Notes under the pieces: model-generated
Told to the model about the DNA's origin: nothing
The model's input: the letters and a program-made list of their open reading frames with translations, nothing else
The model's database searches: none
Shown: piece after piece, positions 1 through 7,546 of the stretch
How the letters are laid out: every line of letters begins with the position of its first letter
Position numbering within the stretch: the first letter of the stretch is position 1
Translations under genes and position numbers: made by a program
Source of the DNA: Rufibacter latericius
Lineage (GTDB): Bacteria; Bacteroidota; Bacteroidia; Cytophagales; Hymenobacteraceae
DNA length: 64,000 nt
Direction: 5' to 3'
Assembly: GCF_003721515.1 (NCBI RefSeq)
Contig: NZ_RJJD01000003.1
Span: 1-64,000, forward strand

Positions 1-75
1 AGGCTTACAAGGGCCTTATTGTATAATGAATCTTGTTCCTTCCTTTCTTCTCTTTTATACAAGTTAATTAGTTTT

Positions 76-147
76 TGCAAACATAGGAAGGTATAAACGT
101 CACCTCGGCCGACGGCCTTCGCAGTCGTTTATACTAGTCCGTTAGCA
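76..147 (+). repeat. attC-like recombination site 1
   Basis: First of three related folded sites. The left core is TGCAAAC at 76-82 and the right core GTTAGCA at 141-147, which fits the integron R' consensus GTTRRRY. Between them the arms GTATAAACG (91-99) and CGTTTATAC (126-134) are reverse complements, and the tip carries GGCCGACGGCC, which folds on itself. The right core would belong to the following cassette, whose gene starts 9 bases later. Bases 1-75 would be the tail of an earlier cassette, and I recognise nothing in them. Confidence 0.6.
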
Positions 148-156
148 ACAATAAGA

Positions 157-777
157 ATGAAAATAATCTCTTTCGTGCTGTTTGTGATTGCATTATGTCT
201 CACAAGTTGTGGTGACGCTACGAAGGGCGTTTTCACCAATTACGAAGAGAAGAAGAGCGAAATAGACTCCTTGGTAAGCTATTTTAATAAAATAAAGCCT
301 AAAGAATTAGCTCTTTTCATAAGGTTCAACTCTGATGATAATATAGATTTTAAGTTAGACCAGAAGAATTATCGCGACACAACCACTTGGTACACAGAAG
401 CCATATTTGATGATTACGGACAGTTCCATAGGTTTGACATCGACTTGGACGACAAAGAATTGGAGGATGCTTTCCGGATTGTGAATCTGGATGAAGAGAA
501 AATTGAAAAGCTTAGAACCTATTTAGAAAAGGCAAACTGTAACTCAATAAGCAACAGTTTCTCGATTCCAGACAAGATGAAAATTGATTACTCGTCGATT
601 GGCTATCCAACTAATGACTTGTATGGCCTTGAATACCTAATCTTTGATACAATACCCGAACAGGCAATTATAGATGAAATTGTCAAAGGTTGTAACTTCA
701 AGAAAATCAACAATAGAATATTAGTGCAGTACGGCGGCCCAGCCTTTGGCAGTGATTGCTTTCCTGATAAAAAATAG
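157..777 (+). CDS. Cassette-borne lipoprotein of unknown function
   Basis: A 206-residue protein. It has a charged start, a hydrophobic stretch and a lipobox ending in LCLTSC, so signal peptidase II processing at the Cys near residue 18 and attachment to a membrane are likely. The mature part is acidic, rich in Asp, Glu, Lys and Asn, with no enzyme motif I recognise and no internal membrane segment. Two Cys near the C-terminus (one in the GCNF stretch, one in the DCFP stretch) could pair. The DNA is clearly more AT-rich than the genes after 2000. The gene fills almost the whole space between two attC-like sites, as in integron cassettes: it starts 9 bases after one core and stops 9 bases before the next. 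No promoter of its own is evident. The ATG is the first after the core site. Confidence 0.75.
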   Translation: MKIISFVLFVIALCLTSCGDATKGVFTNYEEKKSEIDSLVSYFNKIKPKELALFIRFNSDDNIDFKLDQKNYRDTTTWYTEAIFDDYGQFHRFDIDLDDKELEDAFRIVNLDEEKIEKLRTYLEKANCNSISNSFSIPDKMKIDYSSIGYPTNDLYGLEYLIFDTIPEQAIIDEIVKGCNFKKINNRILVQYGGPAFGSDCFPDKK

Positions 778-786
778 AATTACTGT

Positions 787-854
787 TGCTAACACTGCAT
801 AAAAATCATGCTTCGGCCGACGGCCTTGCACGTTTTTTATACTAGCCGTTGTGC
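787..854 (+). repeat. attC-like recombination site 2
   Basis: The left core TGCTAAC (787-793) is the exact reverse complement of GTTAGCA at 141-147, as expected if the stretch between the two cores was once a circular cassette. The right core is GTTGTGC (848-854). The arms GCATAAAAATCATGC (797-811) and GCACGTTTTTTATAC (828-842) pair over most of their length. The tip again carries GGCCGACGGCC. Confidence 0.7.
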
Positions 855-920
855 TTCATGCAATAAATAATAAATCACCAAATTAAAGAGAATCTAAACC
901 CGAAGTAACAATAAACCAAT

Positions 921-1142
921 ATGGATATGGAATTACTAACACCAAGTACTGGATTAATTATATGGCAGACAATTTCATTGTTCGCAATAATTTTACAAAT
1001 TGTTTGCTTGATTAGTCTCTTGAAAAATAATTTTAGAGATGGTGATAAACTTATTTGGACAATTGTTGTAATCTTCGTTCCCATTGCGGGTTCAATTCTT
1101 TATCTTTTTATTGGTAGAAGAAAACGATTATTAAATTATTAG
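921..1142 (+). CDS. Small two-helix membrane protein, PLDc_N type, in a cassette
   Basis: A 73-residue protein with two hydrophobic helices (about residues 13-34 and 45-66) and a positively charged tail GRRKR. The pattern of a charged loop, then WTIVVIFVPIAGSILYLF and a basic end, matches the small PLDc_N/PLDNc family found N-terminal to cardiolipin synthases or as stand-alone membrane proteins. The stand-alone form has no known enzymatic role. Start at 921 (MDM) or 927 (MEL) cannot be decided. The gene lies alone between attC-like sites 2 and 3, on the same strand as the first cassette gene, with about 66 bases of leader after the core. The codons are AT-rich. Confidence 0.65.
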   Translation: MDMELLTPSTGLIIWQTISLFAIILQIVCLISLLKNNFRDGDKLIWTIVVIFVPIAGSILYLFIGRRKRLLNY

Positions 1143-1156
1143 CAAAAAGCACGAAA

Positions 1157-1224
1157 GCACAACAACACCTAAACGGCAGCCTCGGCCGACGGCCTTCGCC
1201 GCCGCTTACACAAGTACGTTGGGC
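1157..1224 (+). repeat. attC-like recombination site 3
   Basis: The left core GCACAAC (1157-1163) is the exact reverse complement of GTTGTGC at 848-854, so the second cassette is also bounded by matching cores. The right core GTTGGGC (1218-1224) fits GTTRRRY perfectly. The inner arms AACGGCAGCC and CGCCGCCGCTT pair, with some mismatches, around the shared GGCCGACGGCC tip. No GCCCAAC partner for this last core was found downstream, so the recognisable array ends here. Confidence 0.65.
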
Positions 1225-1870
1225 AAAGGTAACTTAACCCAAGAGCCACAGCCGGCTCCAGAATCAATAAACTTCTTTTTTTATGCGCTGTCCTACCCAT
1301 TTGGAATATTGGGGTGTGCGTGTAGAGTTAGGGTCTAAGCATATTTATGGAATAGGCTGCTCATTTAATATTATAGAATGTTGGGTTGGTACCGGCTCCA
1401 CGGGGAATTACGATTCCTGTCCTTTCTGCAATAGCGTGGCCAACCAGAGAAACAGGCCCGCCAAAACCCGGTCCACCCGGTCTGACCCAAAGCGTTTCCA
1501 TCAGGTGAGATACCCCTCCCATCAAATACAAGCTACCGGTGCATAGCCCTATGGTGCGTAAAAGGGAAGGTGCCTAGAAAATTACGCACCCTAAGACATG
1601 GCTTTCTGAGGGATGAAATGCAGCAGGGAAGCAAAAGTTGTACGTATATGTAGTATGCACTAAAAGAAAACGCTTGTAAGAGGATGTCTTGCAGGCGTTT
1701 TAAATTATGGCTCTGGTTAAGCAGGAAGTCGAACAACAACCTCGTCAAACTAGAGCTACTATTTTCTTCATAGATTTAAAACGGACCAGCCATAAGCATT
1801 TTTTTCATATCTAAATATGATAGACTAGAACCAAGTTTGCACCTAAAAGTGTCCGATATATGTCCGTAAC
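1225..1870. other. Gap after the cassette array with decayed coding DNA and hairpins
   Basis: No intact gene is supported. A minus-strand coding remnant lies at 1361-1546. An inverted repeat joins GGTGCGTAA (1553-1561) to TTACGCACC (1582-1590). A second one at 1667-1702 pairs AAAACGCTTGTAAGA with TCTTGCAGGCGTTTT at 13 of 15 positions and is followed by TTAAA, so it may be a terminator. The rest shows nothing recognisable. Confidence 0.4.
1361..1546 (-). pseudogene. Fragment of an unidentified protein gene
   Basis: On the minus strand one frame is open from a stop at 1551-1549 down to TGA at 1363-1361. It reads like real protein: Gly- and Pro-rich, including WVRPGGPGFGGPVS and IVIPRGAGTNPTFYNIK. 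The only ATG inside it (1522-1520) would give 53 residues. Upstream the frame is closed, so it looks like the C-terminal remnant of a longer gene. I do not recognise the family. The plus-strand frame over the same bases reads as a shadow. Confidence 0.3.
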
Positions 1871-1908
1871 AAAACGAAAAACCCTGTAAGTTTTGGCTTA
1901 CAGGGTTT
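1871..1908 (-). terminator. Terminator of the tRNA-Ser gene
   Basis: A perfect 12-bp stem pairs AAACCCTGTAAG (1879-1890) with CTTACAGGGTTT (1897-1908) around a 6-base loop. On the minus strand it is followed by TTTTCGTTTT and lies 11 bases past the tRNA 3' end. Confidence 0.8.
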
Positions 1909-1919
1909 AAACATTGTTG

Positions 1920-2009
1920 TGGCGGAGAGGGAGGGATTCGAACCCTCGATACCGTTACCAGTATACACACTTTCCAGGCGTGCTCGTTCGACCACTCTGA
2001 CACCTCTCC
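1920..2009 (-). tRNA. tRNA-Ser, anticodon GGA
   Basis: Read on the minus strand, the acceptor arm GGAGAGG pairs with CCTCTCC, followed by discriminator G and an encoded CCA. The anticodon stem CACGC/GTGTG encloses the loop CTGGAAA with anticodon GGA (1975-1973), which reads UCC and UCU. A long variable arm and the T-loop GGTTCGAATCC are present, as expected for a class II serine tRNA. It separates the cassette region from the housekeeping genes. No duplicated 3' end that would mark an integration site was found in the window. Confidence 0.95.
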
Positions 2010-2090
2010 GTGGTCCGTACTTTTATTTTTCGGAATGCAAAGAAAGGCAGAAGCTGCGGGATTTCCAAACGTCTTTCCTTCATTTTTGTC

Positions 2091-3164
2091 TTAAACCCGG
2101 CGCGTCATTTCCCCCCGTAGGTTCTTTTCCAGCATGCAGGCCTTTTCCTTTTGGGAAAGGTTCTGGGCCAGAACAAACATCAGCTTGGTAACAGCGGCTT
2201 CGGTACTGATGTCCGAGCCACTAATTACCCCCATTTCTTTCAGGTAGAAACTTGTTTCGTACTGCCCCTGGTGCACCTCCCCTTCCTCGCACTGTGACAC
2301 ATTCAGAATGGTAATCCCCTCGTCTACTGCTTCGCGCAGGAGTTTCAAAAACCAGGGATAGGTGGGCGCATTTCCAGCCCCGAAGGTTTCCAACACCAAC
2401 CCTTTAAGCCCTTTGGCCTTGAGCATGGCTTCAATCATGGATTTATTAATCCCAGGGAAAAGTTTCAGAACCGCTACCTGGCTTTCCAGTTCCTGGTAGA
2501 TTCTGAGCGGTTCTACCGGAGCGGGCAAGATCACCGATGGATTGTATTCGATATCAATTCCGGCCTTAGCCAATTGTGGGTATTTACCGGAATGGAAGGC
2601 ATTGAAGTGACGGCTTTCTACTTTGGTGGACCGGTTGCCTCGTAACAACAACGTGTTAAAGAAAATAGAAACCTCGGGCACCAAGGGTTTCCCGGAACGG
2701 TGGGCGGAGGCAATTTCCATGGCGGTGATCAGGTTACGGCGGGCATCAGTGCGCATCCGCCCAATAGGAACCTGTGCTCCGGTGAAAATGACCGGTTTTC
2801 CTAAATTCTCCAGTAAAAAGCTCAACGCAGAGGCACTGTAGGCCATGGTATCGGTACCGTGCAGAATCACAAACCCGTCGTACTCCTGGTAATTCACCTG
2901 GATGATCTGGGCCAACTTGATCCAGTGCTCTACTCCCACGTTGGAGGAGTCAATGGGCGGATCAAGGCTAAGCACCGTCAGCATCACTTTGAACTGGCGC
3001 ATTTCAGGCACCCGGTGAATCACTTCACTAAAATCAAAGGGCACTAGGTGATGGTCTTCTTTGTCAGATACCATCCCGATGGTACCACCGGTGTAAATAA
3101 GCAAAATGGAAGCTTCCGGGTCACTGGGGGCTGCCGTATTGATATTTACCTTTAGAAACTTCAT
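2091..3164 (-). CDS. ansA: Type I L-asparaginase
   Basis: Hydrolyses asparagine to aspartate and ammonia, most likely in the cytoplasm because no signal peptide is seen. The 357 residues match the type I (AnsA) length. The N-terminal signature [12 protein letters not shown] supplies the catalytic Thr. The second motif HGTDTMAY follows near residue 105 with the second catalytic Thr and Asp. The segment [16 protein letters not shown] is typical of the family. The C-terminal half carries the GNAPTYPW region that shapes the substrate site. The start lies 4 bases after the tatD stop, so the two are almost certainly co-transcribed. An archaeal-type Gln-tRNA amidotransferase subunit is excluded by the short length and lack of an N-terminal extension. 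Confidence 0.93.
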   Translation of the reverse strand: MKFLKVNINTAAPSDPEASILLIYTGGTIGMVSDKEDHHLVPFDFSEVIHRVPEMRQFKVMLTVLSLDPPIDSSNVGVEHWIKLAQIIQVNYQEYDGFVILHGTDTMAYSASALSFLLENLGKPVIFTGAQVPIGRMRTDARRNLITAMEIASAHRSGKPLVPEVSIFFNTLLLRGNRSTKVESRHFNAFHSGKYPQLAKAGIDIEYNPSVILPAPVEPLRIYQELESQVAVLKLFPGINKSMIEAMLKAKGLKGLVLETFGAGNAPTYPWFLKLLREAVDEGITILNVSQCEEGEVHQGQYETSFYLKEMGVISGSDISTEAAVTKLMFVLAQNLSQKEKACMLEKNLRGEMTRRV

Positions 3165-3168
3165 AGCA

Positions 3169-3930
3169 TTAAGAAAAGAGGTTCTGGGCGTTGGCCGTGG
3201 TGGCTGCCGCTACCTCATCTAGGGTCATTGACTTGATTTCGGAAATTCGTTGGGCCACGTAAGGAAGATAAGCGGGCTCATTCCTCTTACCGCGTTTCGG
3301 GACCGGTGCAAGATACGGACTGTCCGTCTCCAATACTAAGTGTTTTAAATCAATTGCCTTTAAAACAGGTTCCAATCCGCCGTTCTTAAACGTACTTACG
3401 CCTCCAATGCCTAATAGAAAATTCTGATCAACTGCGGCTTGCGCGTCTTCTACCGTGCCAGAAAAACAATGGAAAATTCCGCGAAGGGTACCGTCCTGCT
3501 CTTCCTGTATAATCTCCAGGGTATCCTCAAAAGCATTTCGGGTGTGCAGCACAATAGGTATTCGGTGCTTTTTAGCCCATCCGCACTGGATGCGAAGGGC
3601 TTCTTTCTGCTCCGGCACAAAGGTTTTATCCCAATAATAATCGAGGCCGGCCTCTCCCACCCCTTTAAAAGCACGTTTCTCAAACCATTCTTCCATCTGG
3701 GCCAGCACCTCCTGGAAATCTTGGAACACATGGCAAGGGTGAAGCCCCATCAAAGAGTGGCACCAGGGATGCTGCTGCTCAATCTGGAACATGGTGTCAA
3801 TGGAGGCCAGGTCAATGTTGGGCATATACACCTCGGCAATGTGGGCTTCCTGGGCGCGTTGCAGCATCTCTTCCCGGTCTTGGGCGAAGTCTGGGGAGAA
3901 AACGTGGGCGTGTGAATCTATGTACTTCAT
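3169..3930 (-). CDS. TatD-family metal-dependent hydrolase
   Basis: A 253-residue TIM-barrel hydrolase of the TatD deoxyribonuclease family. Metal ligands are visible in order: DSHAH at the N-terminus, GEAGLDYYW with the bridging Glu, VLHTRN, HCFSG, and ETDSPYLAP with the last Asp. Members are two-metal 3'-5' exonucleases implicated in DNA repair and degradation, but the substrate here is inferred from family only. An upstream TTG at 3945 is in frame. I prefer the ATG at 3930 because it leads directly into the conserved KYIDSHAH strand and neither start has a clear ribosome site. ansA follows 4 bases downstream, and the glycosyltransferase upstream ends 86 bases before it. Confidence 0.9.
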   Translation of the reverse strand: MKYIDSHAHVFSPDFAQDREEMLQRAQEAHIAEVYMPNIDLASIDTMFQIEQQHPWCHSLMGLHPCHVFQDFQEVLAQMEEWFEKRAFKGVGEAGLDYYWDKTFVPEQKEALRIQCGWAKKHRIPIVLHTRNAFEDTLEIIQEEQDGTLRGIFHCFSGTVEDAQAAVDQNFLLGIGGVSTFKNGGLEPVLKAIDLKHLVLETDSPYLAPVPKRGKRNEPAYLPYVAQRISEIKSMTLDEVAAATTANAQNLFS

Positions 3931-4016
3931 GAAAGTTCTGCTCAATCTATTTCGGGCCTATTTTCCTGAAAAAAGGCTTAAAGCGGCAAAGGTACATAAT
4001 TCCTCGCCGGAACGCC

Positions 4017-5108
4017 TCAATACAACCTCCCCTTCCACCTGATCTTGAACGGCAGAAAGAAAAAGGCAATCAGAATCAGGGAAGTAAAAAGGAGGTAAAC
4101 TTCCAGAAGGATTAGGTCCTTCCAAATGGTACGCCTACCCAGTTGGGTGAGGCATTTTTGGAGAAACAAGCTCTGGAGCAAAACCTTCGCCAGGAAAATA
4201 GCAAACCAGATTCCCACGGAAGCATGGGTGAAAAAGGGAAGCCAAACCGGGTAATAACAGGAATGGATCACAAACAAAAGGAGCATGTACCAGGGCAAAT
4301 GCACCGATCCCCGCATCCAGCGGCGGCGCTGCTGCAGCAAGGTCATCAAGTTAGGGGCCGGGTAAGAAAGGGCCAACACCTGGTGATGGTAGACATTCTT
4401 GGTCTTATACCCTTTGGCGAGCACCTGCTTGAAAAGTTGCACGTCTTCCGTGATGGAAAATGGGATGTTCTCAAACCCTCCCACTGCTTTATAAGCCTCG
4501 CGGGTCACCAGCATGTTGTTTCCCATGGTTGATACCGGAAGGTTGCGGTCAGCCACCACCTGCATGAGGCCCAGATTATACAGCCAGTCAAGGGTTTGCA
4601 GCCGGTCAAAGAGTTTTGTTCCTTTGGTCGTGGTGATTCCGGTGACAATTCCGGTGCCAGGCGTCAGGTGTTGGAGCAGCATCTCTAACCAGCGGGGCGG
4701 AACCTCAATATCGGCATCGGTGATAAAGAAAATGTCTGAAGTGGCCAGTTGCGCTAATTGGGCCAGCACGTTGGCCTTTCCCTTGGTGCCCTGGATGTCA
4801 TGGATGATGCCGTGGCAGGAAACATACGGATGGCTTTGCCGAAAAGCTTCTACCAACTGCCGGGTTTTATCAGTGGAGCGGTCATCCCCTACCAGTACCT
4901 CTATTCTATCCTTCGGATATTTGAGCCGATCTAGGGCTTCCAGGCAGGTAAGAATGTGGTCTTCTTCGTTTCGGGCTGCAATAAGAATGCTGACTTTGGG
5001 AAAGCGGGTGAGCGGAGGCAAAGCCTTGGGGTGGCGGTTCCACCAGAGAGCCAGCAGAATTCCAAAGAGAGTGAAATACAAGATTAGGAAACCAAGGGAA
5101 AACAGCAT
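4017..5108 (-). CDS. Membrane-bound family 2 glycosyltransferase
   Basis: A 363-residue processive-type GT2 enzyme. One N-terminal membrane helix (about residues 3-22) is followed by the catalytic domain, which begins VSILIAARNEEDHI. The nucleotide-sugar Asp residues appear in VGDDRST and in TDADIEVP. The acceptor and product motif QxxRW is QQRRRWMRG near residue 265. Several hydrophobic helices follow to the C-terminus. The enzyme probably adds a sugar to a lipid or polysaccharide at the inner face of the cytoplasmic membrane, with donor and acceptor unknown. It starts 3 bases after the polysaccharide deacetylase stop, so the pair likely acts on one surface glycan. A second enzyme of the same family lies at 7543-8670. 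Confidence 0.88.
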   Translation of the reverse strand: MLFSLGFLILYFTLFGILLALWWNRHPKALPPLTRFPKVSILIAARNEEDHILTCLEALDRLKYPKDRIEVLVGDDRSTDKTRQLVEAFRQSHPYVSCHGIIHDIQGTKGKANVLAQLAQLATSDIFFITDADIEVPPRWLEMLLQHLTPGTGIVTGITTTKGTKLFDRLQTLDWLYNLGLMQVVADRNLPVSTMGNNMLVTREAYKAVGGFENIPFSITEDVQLFKQVLAKGYKTKNVYHHQVLALSYPAPNLMTLLQQRRRWMRGSVHLPWYMLLLFVIHSCYYPVWLPFFTHASVGIWFAIFLAKVLLQSLFLQKCLTQLGRRTIWKDLILLEVYLLFTSLILIAFFFLPFKIRWKGRLY

Positions 5109-5111
5109 CCG

Positions 5112-5747
5112 CTACAGGGGTTTGAACGCGAATCCCAGCGCAGAGAAGTGGCGCAGCAGCCTGGGTAATACATAGCGCAGGTTCCGCTCCGCCTTCAGGC
5201 TGTCATGGAACACCACCACTGATCCCGGACCGGTAACGGCGATGGCTTTGGCCAAGCACTTCTCCGGCGATAAAGTCTGATCGAAATCATAGGTGAGGGT
5301 GCTCCACATGACTACCTGGTACTCTGGTTCCAGCATACGCAGATGCCGCCAGGTCAGTTGGCCGTGGGGTGGCCGGAAAAGTTTTTTAAGGCCTTTTTCC
5401 GCCCTTATTTTCTGTAAAGCGCCCTGGCATTCCTCTACCTGCTGGCGGTATTCTTCCGGGGTCAGCTTCCAGGCTTTCACGTGCTGGTGGGTGTGGTTAG
5501 CTAACACGTGTCCTTGGGCCAGGGCCTGTTGAGCAAGGGAAGGATGCCGCTCCAGGTTTTCGCCTACGCAAAAAAAAGTGGCTTTGGCATTAAACGCGGC
5601 TAATTGCTCCAGCACAAAAGGCGTCACCTCGGGGATGGGCCCGTCGTCAAAGGTTAGGTAAATGGTTTTCTCATTTGCAGGGCGCTTCCACCAAACCTTT
5701 CGGTAAAGCAAGGGTAAGACCGGCGGAGTTCTGTAGAAGCGCAGCAA
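5112..5747 (-). CDS. Polysaccharide deacetylase (NodB homology, CE4)
   Basis: A 211-residue enzyme of carbohydrate esterase family 4, which removes N- or O-acetyl groups from polymers such as peptidoglycan or exopolysaccharide. Motif 1 is LTFDDGP, with catalytic base and metal Asp. Motif 2 is ANHTHQH, with the metal His pair. The FRPPHGQ segment is motif 3, and VVFHDS near the end supplies the last His. No signal peptide is obvious, only a short basic N-terminus. No ATG exists in the open frame before the conserved domain. The start is set at a TTG at 5747, preceded by AAAAGGAACC with an AAGGA ribosome-site match, which is unusual for this strand. It is translationally coupled to the GT2 gene 3 bases downstream. 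Confidence 0.87.
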   Translation of the reverse strand: MLRFYRTPPVLPLLYRKVWWKRPANEKTIYLTFDDGPIPEVTPFVLEQLAAFNAKATFFCVGENLERHPSLAQQALAQGHVLANHTHQHVKAWKLTPEEYRQQVEECQGALQKIRAEKGLKKLFRPPHGQLTWRHLRMLEPEYQVVMWSTLTYDFDQTLSPEKCLAKAIAVTGPGSVVVFHDSLKAERNLRYVLPRLLRHFSALGFAFKPL

Positions 5748-5878
5748 GGTTCCTTTTCGTTTACCTGTTTATATTTAAGCAAAACCGTTCATCCTAAGAA
5801 AATAGCATTAAGCCTGTTTTCCCGAAAACGGCTCTAAAACATTCTTTTCCATCTACGGCCCCCTGGTTCAAAGCCGAT

Positions 5879-7102
5879 TTACTTAAACCGACAGGAAAGC
5901 AGGGTAATGTCATCACTGAAGGAAGTGTCGCTGTTGTAGGTGTTCACTTCCTGCAGCAACTGCCGATGGATGTTTTTGGAGCTCACGAACCGGCAGTTCT
6001 GCAGCACCTTGATGGTGTTCTCGATCCCGAATTCGTCTTCTTCCTGGTTGAAGACTTCGGTGAGGCCATCGGTGTAGCAGAGCACCAGAGAGTTGTGCGG
6101 CACATGCACGGTGGTTACCGGCAAAAACGGAAGCTCATCAAAGATCCCTAGCATGGTGCAGCCTTCCTCCAGCAATCGGTAGGTGTTGTTTTCGTAGAGC
6201 AGAATGGAGGCGTTGTGCCCCGCGTTGACATAGCTGAGTTGACGGGTGGTTCTGTTGAAAATGGCCAGAAAACAGGTAATGAACTTCTCCGCAATAGCGT
6301 TGCGGTAGATAAGGTCATTGAGTTCGCTGACAATGGTGCTGAGGTTGGTGGTCTGCCGAAGAATGGTACGCAGGCCTGCCTGGAAATTGGACATCAGCAA
6401 GGAAGCTGGCACCCCTTTCCCGGAAACATCGGCCACGCAGAAAAGAAACTGGTCTTTGTCAATCGGCACGAAGTCATAGTAATCGCCCCCAATGGAGGAG
6501 TGCGGAATATAGGTGGCATGGATGGCTACGTCCCGGTTGTTGGGCAGCGACTTTGGGAAGAGCATGTTCTGCACCTCGCGGGCAATCTCAATCTCTTTCC
6601 GCATGGCTTCCTGGGTGAGGCGGTGCCGCTCCAGACGACGGTTTTCCATGGCCACCAGAATGATGTTGCTCAGCGTCTGCACAAAACTGAGAGCCCCCAG
6701 TGTGGTGTAATACGCATTCACGTTCCCGATCATCACAAAGGCCAGAATGCGGTTGTTGTGCATGATAGGAATCACGATCTCAAAATCGTGCCACCGGCGG
6801 TCAATGTCAAGGTTAGAAAGAGAGGTGATCTCCCGCAACTCGGTGATTTCCTCGGGAAGTTCCATCTCCCGGAAATTGTGCTGCGTCCCGAAACTCACTT
6901 TACACTCCCATTCCTCGTCAATGAGAAAAAGCGACAACCGGCGGATGTTCAGTTGGGCCAGCAGAGTGAAATGGTAAATCTTATAAAGCGCTTCTTCCGG
7001 AAGGTTGTTGTTGATGGCTTTTGTGATTTCCAACAGTGCCGCCAATTCCAACTTCTTCAGGTTCAGTTCCTGCTCAACTGTAGGAAACTTTAAATCAGAC
7101 AT
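5879..7102 (-). CDS. GAF-PP2C (SpoIIE/RsbU-type) serine phosphatase
   Basis: A 407-residue cytoplasmic regulator. Residues about 20-155 form a GAF-like sensor domain. A helical linker with EIAREVQNMLFP (residues 172-183) leads into a PPM/SpoIIE phosphatase domain to the end. Metal-binding acids are seen in IGGDYYDF (Asp207, Asp210), VADVSGKG (Asp225) and CYTDGLTE. Such proteins dephosphorylate anti-sigma antagonist proteins in partner-switching pathways. No anti-sigma kinase or STAS partner is in this window, so the target is unknown. An upstream in-frame TTG at 7111 is possible, but the ATG at 7102 starts MSDLKF. A 12-bp palindrome TAACAATTGTTA (7106-7117) lies immediately before the start and could be an operator. 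Confidence 0.87.
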   Translation of the reverse strand: MSDLKFPTVEQELNLKKLELAALLEITKAINNNLPEEALYKIYHFTLLAQLNIRRLSLFLIDEEWECKVSFGTQHNFREMELPEEITELREITSLSNLDIDRRWHDFEIVIPIMHNNRILAFVMIGNVNAYYTTLGALSFVQTLSNIILVAMENRRLERHRLTQEAMRKEIEIAREVQNMLFPKSLPNNRDVAIHATYIPHSSIGGDYYDFVPIDKDQFLFCVADVSGKGVPASLLMSNFQAGLRTILRQTTNLSTIVSELNDLIYRNAIAEKFITCFLAIFNRTTRQLSYVNAGHNASILLYENNTYRLLEEGCTMLGIFDELPFLPVTTVHVPHNSLVLCYTDGLTEVFNQEEDEFGIENTIKVLQNCRFVSSKNIHRQLLQEVNTYNSDTSFSDDITLLSCRFK

Positions 7103-7288
7103 TTGTAACAATTGTTAACGATTCATCTGCCTCCCGAACCAGGTACCCAAGCTACTTGGCGGTCCAAAAATTCCGTACAGAACGGCAGTTCAAATAAAAT
7201 GATTTTTCTCTTACCCAACTCCTAAAACAGTGAAAGCCGTTTTAGAACTCATTTAGGCAAAACAGCATCAAAATGGTTTTGTTTAAAG

Positions 7289-7546
7289 CTACTTTGAGTT
7301 GTGGGTGAGAAGCCCTTCTTTGGTGGCCAGGAAAAAATAGTGTTGGCCTTCCCGCGCAAAATGATCAGGATCAAAAGGTACTTCGGAATCCTGATCTGGG
7401 AAAAGGCATTTGATGAAATTCATGCTGATCAACCCTCTGAGCGCTTCCCTGAGTTCTGGTTCCGGCATTCCAAGTTCTTTCTGCAAATCCTGAAAAGAGG
7501 TTACAAAATAAAGCTCATCTAAAATATCAAATTCCTGATCTGTCAT
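7289..7546 (-). CDS. Small conserved-looking protein coupled to a glycosyltransferase
   Basis: An 85-residue soluble acidic protein starting MTDQEFDILDELYFV. Predicted helices at residues 2-12, 17-25 and 28-40 (QKELGMPEPELREALRGLI), then a strand-like tail ending HYFFLATKEGLL, resemble a small winged-helix fold. That is shape only and no family is claimed. The frame can be extended upstream, but that part lies inside the preceding glycosyltransferase gene in another frame. The ATG at 7546 overlaps its TGA in the arrangement ATGA, a classic coupled start, and is preferred. It is the last gene of the flippase-GT2 operon. Confidence 0.7.
   Translation of the reverse strand: MTDQEFDILDELYFVTSFQDLQKELGMPEPELREALRGLISMNFIKCLFPDQDSEVPFDPDHFAREGQHYFFLATKEGLLTHNSK

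Noticed and set aside
1283-1546. Plus-strand 87-residue frame
   Set aside because: Composition is not protein-like and the opposite frame is the one that reads like a decayed gene.
1533-1748. Minus-strand 71-residue frame
   Set aside because: Spans two hairpins and shows no family feature; likely chance.
1776-2003. Minus-strand 75-residue frame with [11 protein letters not shown]
   Set aside because: It lies across the tRNA-Ser gene and its terminator; the peptide is a translation of tRNA sequence.
1920-2009. tRNA-Ser as an integration site for the cassette array
   Set aside because: No second copy of the tRNA 3' end and no tyrosine recombinase gene are visible in the window.
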